In this document: piece by piece, positions 1 through 11,456 of the stretch
Layout: every line of letters begins with the position of its first letter
Position numbering within the stretch: position 1 is the first letter of the stretch
Source: Hirsutella rhossiliensis
Lineage: Eukaryota > Ascomycota > Sordariomycetes > Hypocreales > Ophiocordycipitaceae
DNA length: 64,000 nt
Direction: 5' to 3'
NCBI RefSeq assembly: GCF_020360975.1
Contig: NW_025408667.1
Span: forward strand, 9,982,001 to 10,046,000
Made by a program: the position numbers and the translations under genes
The notes under the pieces: generated by a model
What the model saw: only the letters and a program-made list of their open reading frames with translations
Databases searched by the model: none
What the model was told of the DNA's origin: nothing

Positions 1-1356
1 CAGGACTCGATGACGACAAGGCCGGGGATGGTGGAGACGACGTTGATGACGTTGATGACGAGGGACTTTGTGTGCGGGCTCGATATGCTGACGCCGCTGA
101 AAAAGTAGGTGCTGTAGTACATGATGAAGTTGATGCCTGTGAGCTGCTGCAGCATCTGCAGGCCGCAGCCGGTGAATGTGCGCCGGCCGAGGTGGGGAGA
201 CCCGACAAAGATGTCCTTGTACGTGTCAGGGCCCAGCGTCAGCTCGTACTGGTGGTTGGCGATGATTTCGTGCAGCTCCTCTATGAGGGCGGGATGCGTT
301 ATGTCGAGACGCCGCAGCCGACTGAGCGACAGGCCGGCCGCCTCCTTGCGGCCCTTCTTGACGAGGAAGCGAGGCGTCTCGGGCAGGACGAGCAGGCCGG
401 CGGTGAGGATGAGGGCGGGGACGAGCTGGAGGCCGAGAGGGATTCGGTAGGCCGACGAGTCAGTGAGGCGAGAGGTAATGATGTTGACGATGGATGCCGT
501 CAAGAGCCCGATGGTGATGGAGAGCTGGTACGCGCAGACGAGGGTGCCTCGAATCCACTTGGGAGCCATTTCCGACTGGTACAGAGGCACGAGGACCGAG
601 ATGGCGCCAACGCCGACACCGGCCAAGGACCTGCAAGGGTCAGCCAGTCTGTCCCGCGGCGGCAGATGCGTCGGGGTGGCAAGGAACGCTTGGAGTACTC
701 ACCTTCCAACTAGCAGTAAGGGAATGGCGTCGGCGCAGACCTGGCAGATGGCGCCGATGCAAAAGACGCCGACGGCGAGGAGGAGGGTGATTCGACGGCC
801 GAGAGAGTCGCCGGCCGGGGCGGCGAGGAGGGCGCCGACGGCGGTGCCGGCGCTGAGTATGGCGACAATGGTGGAGAGTTGGCGGGGGCAGATTTCGGGT
901 TTGCCTTCAGACTGGCAGGTTGTGGAGAATTGTTCCTTGAACTCGGGCATGGCAAGGATGCCGTTGATGGCCCTAATAAAACGTCGAGTTAGCACTTGTC
1001 GCGTCACATCGACGATTTGGTGATGCCCTCAGCGCAGCCTGTATCCTCTTGGCCCATCCCGCCATGACACCGCCACTTTTTCTTTTCGGTATCCGGAGTC
1101 ATCGTCTGAATTCGCGATCCAAATCCAAATTGACTCGGTCTGACAAGGGCGCCTTCATCGTACTGTTGCGACGGCCGGATGCCTATCCGCCCGTACCCCT
1201 GACGCGTGTATCCTCCGAAGCAGGGCCGCGCGCCACTTACCCCGTGTCATAGCCAAAGAGCAGTCCACCCGAAGCGACAAAGAGGCCGACCATGATGGCG
1301 GGCATCGATGAGCCAGCGACATTGTCGGGCTTGTGCCAGCCCATGGCAATAGCCAT
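1..1356 (-). CDS. MFS sugar transporter, 5' part only
   Basis: Proton-coupled hexose-type transporter of the major facilitator superfamily (sugar porter family), expected in the plasma membrane. Three exons are visible on the minus strand: 1356-1241, 972-703 and 630 to the window edge, about 338 residues of a family normally near 530. Joining exons 1 and 2 restores the sugar-porter opening LLFGYDTGAINGILAM. Exon 2 carries GDSLGRRITLL (the D-x-x-GRR loop). Exon 3 carries LVPLYQSEMAPKWIRG, LPETPRFLVKKGR (the PESPRFL-type motif) and QQLTGINFIMYYSTYFF. Introns are 1240-973 (long for this genome) and 702-631, both GT-AG. The start at 1356 is the ATG giving MAIAMGWHKPDN. The C-terminal half lies outside the window, so the substrate cannot be judged. 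Family assignment is firm; the specific sugar is unknown. Confidence 0.93.
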
Positions 1357-3939
1357 GGTTGCGGGCGTTGGACGTCAATCCAGGGTCGCGGCGATGGGTG
1401 CTCGGTCGTTCGGTTCGCAACGTCGGGATGCTCGCCCCCGGAGAGGGGAGGGGAGCGGAATGATTGTCGATCCGGGCCGCAGTCTCTGGACCGGCAGGGG
1501 CGAGGAGAGGGCCTCGAGGGCGGCGGTGGGCGGAGAGTCGACGGTGGTCAGGCACAACACCATGTGTCTTTAGGCGGCTCGGGGGCGAGAAGCTTGAAAC
1601 GGAGGAGGCCTGGCCCTGCGATGCTCCTCCGGGGCGCAACGGAGTAGGAAGGAAGAGCAATAGAGGAGGAGGGGAGGAGGAAGGGGAGGAGGGGAGGGGG
1701 GGAGAGGCGTCGGCAGAGGCGGCGAGGCCCCGGGATTGATGGGTATAAGACAAGAAATGATGTGGACGCTGTGGACGCTGTGGACGCTGTGGAGGATGTG
1801 GAGGGGACGGATAGGATAAGAGGGGGCGAGTTGAGAGAGGGAGAGGAAACTGGGGAGGGACTTGGTATGGAACAGCGGCTGGGCGCTGATTGGGCGCTGT
1901 GCGTGGCGCTCCATGGCGCTGGCGGGTGGTGCTGAAAGCGCGCGGTAGCCTGTGCGGACGGCGCGGAAGCACTGTGAGCACAGGCAGACGTCGCACACTG
2001 CAGGGCGGGCTCGTAGCAGCCTTTCCACCCGGTTGTTACAGGCAGGGCCGGTAGACGCTCCGCAAAAGGCACTCGTTCGCCCTGCCGCGCCGATCGAGCC
2101 TTAAAATATGGACACCGACTGCGCCGGCAGCTGTCCAATCCGTCTTTGCACGTCCAAAAAGGCAATCCGGATGCTGGGAGTCGAGTGCCGGCAGAACCTT
2201 GACCCCCTCCCGCGGCCGGCGCTAGCGGTGGCATATTTTTGGCTGCGCTTGAAGCGGTCGCCAAGTGGCATGTTGAGGGCCCTGACGCACGGAGTACAAG
2301 GCGCCCCGTCCCCCAAACTCGACGCCATGCCGCGCTGGGTGTTGGCGCTACACATGGTGGGTGGCACATTCTTGTCAGGCGGCCACAGCCCTTCCTCGCC
2401 GCTCGGCCTTCTCCTCGCTGTCCATCTTCAGCCTTCGGTCTGGACCCTCTGGACCACTCCCCTCCTTTGCCTCCCTCCAATCCCAGCGACGCGTTGGTTG
2501 GACAGACTTTTTGCTGAATCCTCCGCAGCACCGTCGGCCGCAAACGAAGCCTCTGTGGGCGCATGCCGGCGAGGCTCAACCAACGAAAACCTGGAGAGAT
2601 ACGGCTCCCCAATCCCCATCGTCATCCCTGGGGGACAGAGCGTGTGCCATCTGTCTAAAACATGGGCTTCCCCAGGTTTTGTATGATATGATTCCGCAAC
2701 CCTTGGTTGGAGCCGTGCTAGACGAGATCAAGTCCCACGCACTGTGCGCTGCGATGCCTTCCCTCGGCGCCTCTCCGCCGATGACCCGCGACAAGAGCTT
2801 GGAGCCTGCTCAACAACAAGTACCCACGGGCCAAGCGCCCCTCTCGCTACTCGCGGTGAGGCGAGGCGTGCACGTCGCCATGCGCTTACGCTGCTGCGTA
2901 CGGCATCGTGCAGCGGCCGCTCCGAACTGCTGCCCAAAAGCCGATGCCGCCCCATTAGTCCGCCGCTGTCCAAGGCACAGCCAACCCGAGGCACTGTGCG
3001 CCGCCGCCAGGGACTGCCCGTTGTCTCTGAGCGTTGCACATGCGTGTCCTCGACTTCAGCTTTGGCTGGTGCCGGTTGACTCTGGGCCATGGACCCGGAT
3101 GACGATGGACACAACGCTGCTGGTCGGCCAGGTTTCGGGCCCGGCTTGCGCGCAGGCATGCTGGAGCGAGTGCTGCGACATGTTTTTTTGCGTGATCCGT
3201 GTACCTGTTTGTGACGAGACGTCCCCCCCCCTTTGTCTCTCGCGCTCCCGTCGCGGGGGAGGAATGGTGCAGGCCAAGTCTGGGGAGGCGAATCCAATCG
3301 CAGAGACGCCCCAAGGGAGTCGCGCCGCCCTGCTGACTTGGATCGGGAAGTCCTTGACGGCGAGGGCTCTGCTGACGGACATGGAGACAGTGCGAGGGGG
3401 CGCATGACTCCCGTCCCGAGCTGGTCGCCTCTACATATGATGCCGTCGACCCTCGCTCGAGCTGAGGCAGGGGCTGGCGATGTGCTCTGTGGTGTTTTTC
3501 GCTGCGTCTTTCCTCGGCTCCTTGCAAGCGTCTTGACTCGAGCGTTCAGCCCCCGCGGCCGCCTGGATGCATCCATGCCCACTCGTACATATATTTCCGT
3601 GCTGCAGAGAAGGCGTCCGCGTACGGTTCCGCGCATGCAGGCGGGCAGGAGGCCCTCACTGCCCTATAGATGCATGGCATCCAATGATGCAAGCCCTAGG
3701 CGACGCAGGCCGCTCGTTGTGCGACGCGGGTTTAATGACACGGCAGCCAGTAACGGTGATGATGACGAGAGTGCGCGCTCTATTTCCCCGGAGCGTGCCC
3801 ACTCCCCTCCTCTCCAACAGACTCCGTGACGGAGTGAGGGTGAGAGGTATCACACACCACCACGCCGACCCGTCCCCTCCACCACCGCGGCCATCACCAC
3901 CAGACTCACCCACTCGTCTCAACCCTAGCTCGCCCCCAC
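1357..3939. other. Intergenic, no supported gene
   Basis: About 2.6 kb upstream of the sugar transporter, probably its promoter and 5' leader near the left end. Several long open frames run through it on both strands, but their translations are Pro/Ser/Arg-rich, overlap each other, and lack recognisable domains or splice structure, as expected by chance in GC-rich DNA. A small tandem repeat lies at 1761-1797. Confidence 0.6.
1761..1797. repeat. 9-bp tandem repeat, 3 to 4 copies
   Basis: The unit TGGACGCTG is repeated about three times and followed by degenerate TGGAGGATG copies. It lies about 400 bp upstream of the sugar transporter start, in its presumed promoter region. Confidence 0.75.
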
Positions 3940-3941
3940 TA

Positions 3942-4053
3942 CCCGTGCCACGCCCCACTTTATTTGGAATTCGCAAGCTCCCACCTCCTAAAGTTGGTGC
4001 TCACCACCAGTATCCCCACACCACCGGAATACCCAGAATTTCGACTCCCCGAC
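3942..4053 (+). repeat. Left terminal inverted repeat of the Fot1/pogo element
   Basis: 112 bp starting CCCGTGCCACG. It is the exact reverse complement of 5747-5858 by eye, preceded by TA at 3940-3941. After 4053 the two ends diverge at once. Confidence 0.96.
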
Positions 4054-4109
4054 CTAGAATCGCTTCAACCACCGCGTACCACGCTCAGAATCGCGTACTT
4101 CCACTCGTT

Positions 4110-5697
4110 CTAACCTTCCTGAACCCTCCATTGGCGTGCCTTTTTTGCTGCTTCCTCAAACCATCGCTTGCGTGCGTTATGCGCCTTTTTCTCCGCGTCT
4201 TCTACTACCTTCCTTGCTTTAGCAATCTGATCATCTCCCCTTTGCACCATTTCCCGTCCTTGGGCCACTGACAATACTCCTCCTGATTGTAACTGTATAT
4301 TCTTCATAGCCTTACGTTGTTTTTGGATCCGCTCCGCCATTTTGGTTCGTCCCAAGTCCCTTTTAGTCTGCACGAGCTCAGTCGCCAGAGATAGCGATCC
4401 TCGAATAAATCGACTGAGATCGTGAGAAAAGTCAGGATCAGGCTTTATCGTCTTCAAGGACGAGATCTAATTTGTCCGCTACCTTGTTTATTTGTCGTAG
4501 AGTCAATGGTGTCTCGAAAGGTGAGGAGTGTGGTCCTGAATTGGGAGGAGGTGTGGGTGTCGTGGCTTGACGAGCTTCAAACATTGAAGTACTACTTGTG
4601 GATTGAATGGGAAGATTCCTGTCTTGCGAAATGCGGAGCGTATAGTACTCTCCTTGAAAGCATGCAATCGTACTTGTTGAATGCAGGAGAGAAACTCAAG
4701 CTTGGTTATGTTGACGAGGCCATCTCGAACCATGACATCTAAAGCCTTGGCGTGATAGTGCTTTAGGGGCTGGAAAACGACAACGTCAAAGGCTGAAGTG
4801 CATGCGTGAGATTAGGCGGCATGCCGAAGGGAATAATATTGTGGTTGTCGCAGTATTCAATGAACTGCCTGGTATGGTGAGAGCCATGACCATCAAGAAT
4901 TAGAAGTCGCTTCGAGCTTCTTGAGCTTTTTCAGTGCTTGTCAAAATGCTGGAGCCACTCCAGACTAATCACGTCGTTTGAGTAACCAGTAGGCGTGGGT
5001 CGAATAACTGTGTCAGGATCTAGCTCAGGTATTTGATACCATGAAGCCATGTGCATCTGGCCAGCGAGTATCAAAAAAGCCGGAACAACCTCCCCATTCG
5101 CCGAGATAGCTTCGATCGCAGTAGCGGATTCCCTATTCTCAGGAATGCCAAAATAATGAGCTCTCCTCCGTTTTGTCACAATCAGCTGGTCTTTTCCAAC
5201 CCCGATGCGAAAACCAGTCTCGTCCATATTCAGATATCCTCAGGAGGTATACCATTGTCTTGGATAACCTGCCGAAGATGCTGGAAATACTGGTTAACTC
5301 GTGTAAGATTCTCGGAGACTTGGCGCTCTGCTTGAAGCCTTTTCGGCGCTTTTGAAGTAGCCGTGACGCTTTAAGCGAGAAGTCCAGTTTGGCCCCACGG
5401 TAGGAGCGTCGCGCTGGCTAGACCGCTCGCGCAAGATACAGTTTGCCGCGTCAGTAACGAACTCGACGCGTACCGCAAGGTTTATATTATCCAAACGATC
5501 GATATAGCGACATAGGGCCTTCTCTTCTGGTTCGGAAAGCCTCGTATTTCTAGCTCGCTGGCCAGTTTTAGGAGGTCGGCCTTGAAGACGGTATCGCAAT
5601 CGATCACGTGTTACACCGAATTCTCGCGCTACGGTTGCGACTTTAGCACCGGAAAATTTTCAATATATCGAAGAGCGTTTTGTACACGTGCTTCCAT
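4110..5697 (-). pseudogene. Fot1/pogo transposase, frameshifted
   Basis: The frame begins at the ATG at 5697 (MEARVQNALRYIENF) and is then broken repeatedly. A frame change near 5655 precedes VAREFGVTRDRLRYRLQGRP, the DNA-binding region. Another comes after RLKRHGYFK near 5345, another near 5232 splits PPEDIW from NMDETGF (first catalytic Asp), an in-frame TGA sits at 4931-4933, and further shifts lie near 4800 (just after LQPL, at the expected third catalytic Asp) and near 4530. LLILDGHGSHHTRQF (second catalytic Asp) is intact. The C-terminal part is Lys/Glu-rich and looks coiled-coil. Several breaks look like one-base deletions, so the product cannot be functional unless they are assembly errors. 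Family assignment is firm from the MDETGF and LDGHGSHHT signatures. Confidence 0.9.
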
Positions 5698-5746
5698 TTC
5701 GGCTATCGACGAGATCGTGAATTGGTTAAGATATAGGGATGCTGAA

Positions 5747-5858
5747 GTCGGGGAGTCGAAATTCTGGGTATTCCGGTGGTGTGGGGATACTGGTGGTGAG
5801 CACCAACTTTAGGAGGTGGGAGCTTGCGAATTCCAAATAAAGTGGGGCGTGGCACGGG
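5747..5858 (-). repeat. Right terminal inverted repeat of the Fot1/pogo element
   Basis: 112 bp, the reverse complement of 3942-4053 without a mismatch by eye, followed by TA at 5859-5860. Confidence 0.96.
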
Positions 5859-7104
5859 TAGGGAAAAAAGCTGGTCGCCTCTTGGAGTCGCTCCCGCCGC
5901 CGCCCCGGTCTGTCCCTTTGCACCGCCCATCTTTTCTTTTCTTTTTTTCCCCAGCCAGAGCATCCACGGTCGCCGCCACTCCCTGATTTTCTTTAACGCG
6001 TGTCCCTCCCTCTCGTCCAAGCGCACGCGCACGGTACAAGGGGGAGCGAAAGGCCCCCCTCGCCAAAACGTGCGCGCCGGTATATTCGACGGAGTACATG
6101 CTCCCTATTCCTCGCCAGACTTGGGGCCCCGAACCGAACATGTGCTATATATCATAAACGACAGACACTCTGCGCCCTGGACACTCCTCTTCCCGTGCGA
6201 GGGAGACAACCCGGGAGAAATGGACACCCCAACATTGCAAGCTCCTCACTCCTCCCGTCCTCTCCCGGGACGCCATGCCACTTGGGCCAACCTCCCGCTC
6301 GTGACCACAAAGGACCATGGCGCCCCAAGCCAAACCAACCAGCCAATAAAAAGGGGTGCCCTTCTCGCCCCCCCTCTCATCCGTCCGTCCGTCCTCCGCC
6401 ACAACCGTTTCCGGTAGTTTGGGGTGAGAACCGTGCCGTGACTTGTCAGTTATCTAGCTGCTGATGCGGCACTGTTCCGCCTAGCCGTCTTGGACCTGTT
6501 GCGAGTTGGACGGCTCACGACGTCGAGATTCAGGACGGAAACAAGGGCTCTCGACAGACCTCTTCCATCCAAAAGTACGTCCCGAGTCCAAAAGCGTACA
6601 CGTAGCATCTTAAGAACGCAGTACTATCGGACTACTCGCTGCATCGCATATTCACCGCCAAAACTCACCCAAAGTAGCGTCATCACCAGAGTCATGGCAC
6701 ACAGATTATCCAAAACACGCGTATTCGTTTTCACAAGACCGAGTCCCGACCAATGTAGGCACATCTGTAGATAGCTATCGATACATACATCCAAAAAAAG
6801 CTTCTTAATACATGGAGTCAAACGACCCCTGTCCGATACGCCGTGAGAAGTAGCCAAAAAAAGCACACATCTGCCCTTCAGCAGCCTCCCTCGGGGCAGG
6901 GGAAGCGCCCGATCCAGGCCCGGGCAGCGACGAAGCGCCACGTCTTAGCTCCTGACCCGGTCTCGGGCTGTACACGGCGCCATGGCCGGGTGAGCGCCGG
7001 TCCGGCCGGCTACCCGGGATTCCTCCCGAAATCTCGGCCTCCAACAATGGTGCCGAGTCACCAACGCAGGCGAGAGGGGCGGGTACGTCAAGCCAAGGCC
7101 ATCC
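5859..7104. other. Intergenic, no supported gene
   Basis: About 1.2 kb between the transposon and the 3' end of the fumarate reductase gene. It contains pyrimidine-rich stretches and short chance frames only. The right part is presumably the 3' untranslated region of the minus-strand neighbour. Confidence 0.6.
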
Positions 7105-9164
7105 CTACAGCTCGAGGCTGGGCGTCTGCCCCTTGACGCGGCCAATGACCTGCTCCGGCGCGTACTTGGGAATCACCTCGTCGTCGTGCAGCATCTCAAA
7201 CTCCTCGGTCGCGTCGCGGCCCATAAAGTTCATGATGGCCTGCGGCCCGCCCGGGTGCTCGTCCAGCCAGTTGCTCAGGTCCATGACGACGCCCTTGACC
7301 ACGACCCACAGGTCGTCCTTCGTGTTGTGCTTGGCAACCTCGTCCATGGTAAACTCCTTCTCCGGCACCTTGAACGACTTGGGGTCGTTGGGCTTGGACG
7401 CCTTGGCGCCGCCGTCGGCGGGGGCCCCGACGGCCGACGAGGAGCCGGCGCTCGACAGCTGCTGCTGCTGGCCGGTGGGCCCGGACGAGGCGCCGCCGTT
7501 GGCCCACTCGACCGTCAGCTTGCCGGGGCACGACGGGTCGAGGTGCAGCGAAATCTGGCCGATGCGCTGGGCCGCGGAGCCGCCGCCGGAGCCCTGCAGG
7601 GCCTGTTGGAAGAGGTAGTTGCTGGCCGTGTCGCCGGCGACGCGGCCGTAGACGACGCAGCCGAGCAGGGAGGAGCCGCCGAGGCGGTTGGAGCCGTGGA
7701 CGCCGCCGGCCAGCTCGCCGCAGGCAAAGAGGCCGTCAAAGGGCTGCTTGTCCTGGTTGAGCACCTGGGCCTTGTCGTTGATCTCGACGCCGCCCATGGT
7801 AAAGTGCAGGACGGGCTCCATGAGGGCGACGTGGAAGTCGTCGTCGACGTCGAGGGGCATGTTATGGAAAAACTTCTTGCCCCAAGGGTCCTTTTGCTTG
7901 CCGTCGGCAATGGCGTTGTACGTCTTAAAGGTGGCCTGCAGGTGGTCGGGGGAGCAGCCAATCTCCTTTGCGAGCTCTTTGCCCGTCATCTTGCGCATCA
8001 GGCCACGGCCCGAGTAGTGGCGGGTGTGGAAGTCGAGCGTCTTGGAGGCCTTTGAATTGAGGACGAGGCGGATGGGGAACTTGCCCTTGTCCTTTTCCTT
8101 CCACATCATGCCCGAGACGTAGTCGCGGTGGCCGAGCTCGTCGCAGAAGCGGTCGCCGTCTGCGTTGAGCAGCAGGCCGCCCTCGCCGCGGAGGGCCTCT
8201 GCGGCGAGGAACTTCCACTTGGAGCCCGGGTCCTTGGGGTCGACGAGGCCGGTGGGGTGGACCTGGACCTTGTCCATGTCGATGCCGTTGCCGCCAATGG
8301 CCATGACCATCTTCTGGCCATCGCCGGTGGCGTGGGTGCCGTTTGTGGTAGCGAGGCCGTACGTGTCCGGGCGGTGCTTCTTGAGGAGCGATGAGTCGCC
8401 AAAGTCGGCGGCGTAGCCTCCGGTGGCGAGGACGACGGGGCCGTCGAGGGAGGCGGACTGGCCGGCAACCTCGTAGGTGACGCCCGTGACCTTGTTGCCC
8501 TCCTTGTTGAGGCTGGTGACGCGGGCCTTTTTGATGATCTCGACGCGGTGGGGCTCCGTCTCGGCCAGCTCCTCGAGGCGCTGCATGAGGGCGTAGGTGA
8601 TGGCCATGCCAGGGAACTTGGCGTCGTGGCCGCGGTGAGTGCGCGGCTGGGAGTGGCCGCTGTATGGTGTGTCAGCGACGGTGGTGAGCGCGGGAGAAAG
8701 AGCGCAACGTACCCTAACCGGGAGACGAGGGTGAGGTCGAGGCCAAAGACGTCCTGCAGCCACTCGACGGCGGCAGCCGACTTGTAGGTGAGGACCTTGA
8801 TAAGGTCGGGGCGGGCCTTGTCGCGGGCCGACTTGAGGGTGTCATCGTAGAACTGCTTGACGCTGTCGGCAATCTGGTGGTCGACCTGGGTGCGGGTCAG
8901 GGCGCCGTTGATGCCCGAGGTGGCCTTTGTCGAGTTGCCTCCGAAGAAGCCTGGGGGCACATGTCAGCACGTGAAGGCGATGGATGTGCCTTGGGGGGGA
9001 CATACCCTGCTTGTCGAGGACGACGACGTTGCCGCCAGCGAGGTAGATGGTGTGGGCGGCGCTCAGGCCAGACACTGAAGTCGCCGGTCAGCACGGAAGC
9101 GCGAGGCACGGGGGGGGAGAGGCAACGTACGGCCGCCGCCGATGACGAGCACTCTGGGAGCCAT
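7105..9164 (-). CDS. Soluble FAD-dependent fumarate reductase with C-terminal cytochrome b5 domain
   Basis: Flavoprotein of the Osm1/Frd1 family, which reduces fumarate to succinate using reduced flavin and helps reoxidise FADH2/NADH when oxygen is low. Four exons (9164-9131, 9074-9006, 8950-8713, 8659-7105) give about 631 residues. MAPRVLVIGGGLSGLSAAHT at the N-terminus is the dinucleotide-binding fold. KQGFFGGNSTKATSGINGA, VVLATGGYAADF, VQVHPTGLVDP and the run ending FHVALMEPVLHFTMGGVEI are typical of the FAD/fumarate-binding domain. ACGELAGGVHGSNRLGGSSL closes it. From about residue 530 a linker leads to cytochrome b5: HPGG near residue 579 and a second His (EMLHDDEV) about 24 residues later match the two haem ligands. 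No clear signal or membrane segment is seen. The start is the first ATG before the GGG motif, and all introns are GT-AG. Confidence 0.95.
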
Positions 9165-10857
9165 GATGGCAAGCTTGCTTTGCGGGTGATGGCACGACGG
9201 TGGGAAGGGTTGAGGGTGGATGAAAGGCTGCGCTTGCACCAGACAAGGCAGATGCGGTAAAAGGGATGAGAGGCAGAGAGGGAGGAGGAGGAAGGGGGGG
9301 GGATGAGGGAGACGAGGAGGATAAAGGTTGCCGTGGAGGAACAGGCCCGAGGATCTCGAGTCTTAAAGAAGCCGGGGCGCCGAGGAACGGGGGTTGTGGG
9401 GGCCCCTAAGGGAGCGAGGTGCCCCGGGCGCAGCAGCCGAGGTCAAAGTCTACAGGGCACTAGTCTGGATGATGATTGCCGACGCTGTGATAGGCCAAGG
9501 GCGCCCGGCGGTACATGCGGAGCGTACTGTACAGGGCGTGCATGCCCCAGGTACCAGCTCGCCCTGGCTGAACCGGGCATGGAATTTGATATCGGACGCT
9601 GCTTGGCAGCTGTTGACAAATGGACGGGTAATGTCTTGCTCGAGGCCGAAGCCAACAGGAAAGGCCGAGGTGCTGCTGTGGCAGACCGTCCGCTAACAGT
9701 CTGGGGGAACCAGGGAACCAGTAGCCGCCGCAGGTTTTCCTTGGATTCAGTGCCGAGGCCTGGGCATTTGTGTGTGGCTAAGTGCTGACACTCATCAACA
9801 CATGCCTAGAAATTAAAGCAAAAAGACTTGAATGTCTGGCTTTGGAAGAGTTCTGTTCAGGAACGAGAGTCGGTTGAAGAGGGAGCCCTCTGCAGCAGCA
9901 AGGCACCCGTGCATGCATGTACTTACTGTACCTGCCCGTGCATGCAAGTACCTACTGTGCTGTACTGTCTGTACAGTAGGTAGCCCGTCGGCTGCTCCGC
10001 CTTCTAGACTCCGCTGCTGGCGGGGCCAATGCCCCCAGGCCAATGCCCCCAGACCAAGACCAAGCACCTCACACTCTCTCTGTCCTTTCGGCGACGGCGG
10101 AGAGGAAGGAAAAGAGAGGCGCGAATCACCGCTCCCGCACGGCTCGTTGCCTTTGTACATGAAGCAGACGGTGCACATGATATTCGTGCAATATTCCGGG
10201 TACGTAATGGGTGCCCTATTAGCCTTGACATGTGAATCCCTGCCTGGCCCCTCCCTCCCCCACTGCCCTGCAACCGCGTAACGCAAACCACTGCCAAAAA
10301 GTACTCGGTAGTCAGATGATGCCTCTGCTTTTGCTTTCACATGCCGCCGCCGCCGACTCCCTCTGCAAACGCCCTTTCTTTGCTTGCCGCCTGCCAATCG
10401 TACCTCATGACTCCCTCTCTGCTTCTCCTGCTTCCCCCCCGTCCGCGTGATGCTCTGACTTTTGTTTTTCTTGGCCTTGCTTCACCTCTCCATCGGCACT
10501 CGCCTTCCGGGTTCACGCCTTCCGGGTTCACGCCTGCCAAAATCCCGGCCCCATACCTACTAGGCAGTTCATATGTATATGTCATGTATATTATCCCTCG
10601 TGACCAGCTTTCCCCGCCTCCTCTTCCCCGTGGCAATTCTCGCCGCTCACTGCCTCTTCTGGTCCGTGACCTGACTCCATGAATCATTCCGTCTCCAACA
10701 ACCACCTCTCCCTTCACGACACTCTTGCCGGCGCGCTATAAGCCAAGCTATAAGCCAACTTACCCACCGAGACCTGGTTCCTGCCGCCGCCGCAGCATCC
10801 GCCTCCCGGTCCGCTAGCCAAATCCCTTTCCGTCCCGTCCCCTCCTCCTCCGCCGCT
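9165..10857. other. Intergenic promoter region, no supported gene
   Basis: About 1.7 kb between two divergently transcribed genes (fumarate reductase on minus, fasciclin gene on plus), so it probably carries both promoters. At 9905-9985 short GTAC, ACCTAC and TGCATG words recur. A 15-bp direct duplication (CGCCTTCCGGGTTCA twice) lies at 10501-10530. An open frame at 10579-10674 starting MSCILSLVTSFPRLLF resembles a signal peptide and could be an upstream exon of the fasciclin gene, but I found no convincing splice pair. Confidence 0.5.
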
Positions 10858-11456
10858 ATGCCGTCCCCTCCCCCGGACCCGAAACCCCACCCCTCCGTCC
10901 CCCTCGCCGACATCCTCGGCACCCACCGCTCTCTCACCTCCTTCTCCTCCGTGACCCGCATGCACCCTTCCTCCCTCGCCTCCGACGTCCTCTCCCAAAC
11001 AGCCACCGCCTCCTCCTCCACTACCATTGTCCTCGCCCCCCTCAACTCCGCCATCGACGCCCTCCCCCGCAAGCCCTGGGAGGACCCCGACGACTACGCC
11101 GCCCTCGGCCAGTCCGCCTACGACGGCGCCCAGGGCCAGGACCGCGCCAACGCCAACCTGCGCCGCTTCGTCGACCGCCATCTCGTCGTCGTCGAGGCCG
11201 CCGCCGCCGGCTGGCCAAGGGGCCAGCGCGCAACCTCCCTCGCCGGCCGCGAGCTCTGGTGGGATGACGACGGCAGTGGCAACAGGTTCGTCATGCCAGA
11301 CCACGTCGAGGTCGAGCGCGTCGCCAGCCGCGTCGCCACCGGTGAGGTTGTCAGTGTCGCTCGCACCGCCTCTTCCCATCTGGTGCTGACCTTGCCTAGT
11401 GGATGCTCAAGGGCGTGCTACAGCCAGCAACGCGCCATGACTCAACTCAGGGCTAA
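10858..11456 (+). CDS. Fasciclin (FAS1) domain protein
   Basis: Small protein with one fasciclin fold, a domain found in cell-surface and adhesion proteins; in fungi the role of such single-domain proteins is poorly defined. Two exons, 10858-11349 and 11400-11456, give about 182 residues. Visible FAS1 features are VPLADILGTHRSLTSFSSV, TTIVLAPLNSAIDAL, NLRRFVDRHLVVVEA and, restored only by splicing, GEVWMLKGVLQPAT. The 50-bp intron uses a slightly off-consensus donor (GTCAGT). The GTGAGG a few bases earlier is an alternative but destroys the GEVW-LKGVL end. The ATG at 10858 is the only one in frame, yet the product then lacks a signal peptide that family members often have. An unrecognised upstream exon is possible. 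Confidence 0.75.

Larger units (their letters stand above)
3942..5858 (-). mobile_element. Fot1/pogo-like DNA transposon, complete but with a broken transposase
   Basis: A 1,917-bp element of the Tc1/mariner superfamily, pogo/Fot1 clade. It is bounded by inverted repeats at 3942-4053 and 5747-5858 that I find identical over all 112 bp, and by the dinucleotide TA on each side (3940-3941 and 5859-5860), the family's target duplication. The ends begin CCCGTGCCACGCCCCAC. The single minus-strand transposase frame has a CENP-B/Tc5-type helix-turn-helix region followed by a DDE_1 catalytic region, but it is interrupted by several frameshifts and a stop. No RIP pattern is evident. Perfect ends with a decayed coding region suggest recent movement using a transposase supplied in trans; that is inference. 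Confidence 0.93.

Noticed and set aside
1548..3636. Several long open frames (302-354 codons) on both strands
   Set aside because: They overlap one another in different frames, are Pro/Ser/Arg-rich with no domain, and have no intron structure. GC-rich DNA yields such frames by chance.
7186..8055. 289-codon plus-strand frame with Val/Gly/Leu-rich translation
   Set aside because: It is the antisense of the fumarate reductase exon, a codon-bias shadow.
10579..10674. Signal-peptide-like upstream exon for the fasciclin gene
   Set aside because: No donor/acceptor pair that I trust connects it in frame to 10858; kept only as a note.
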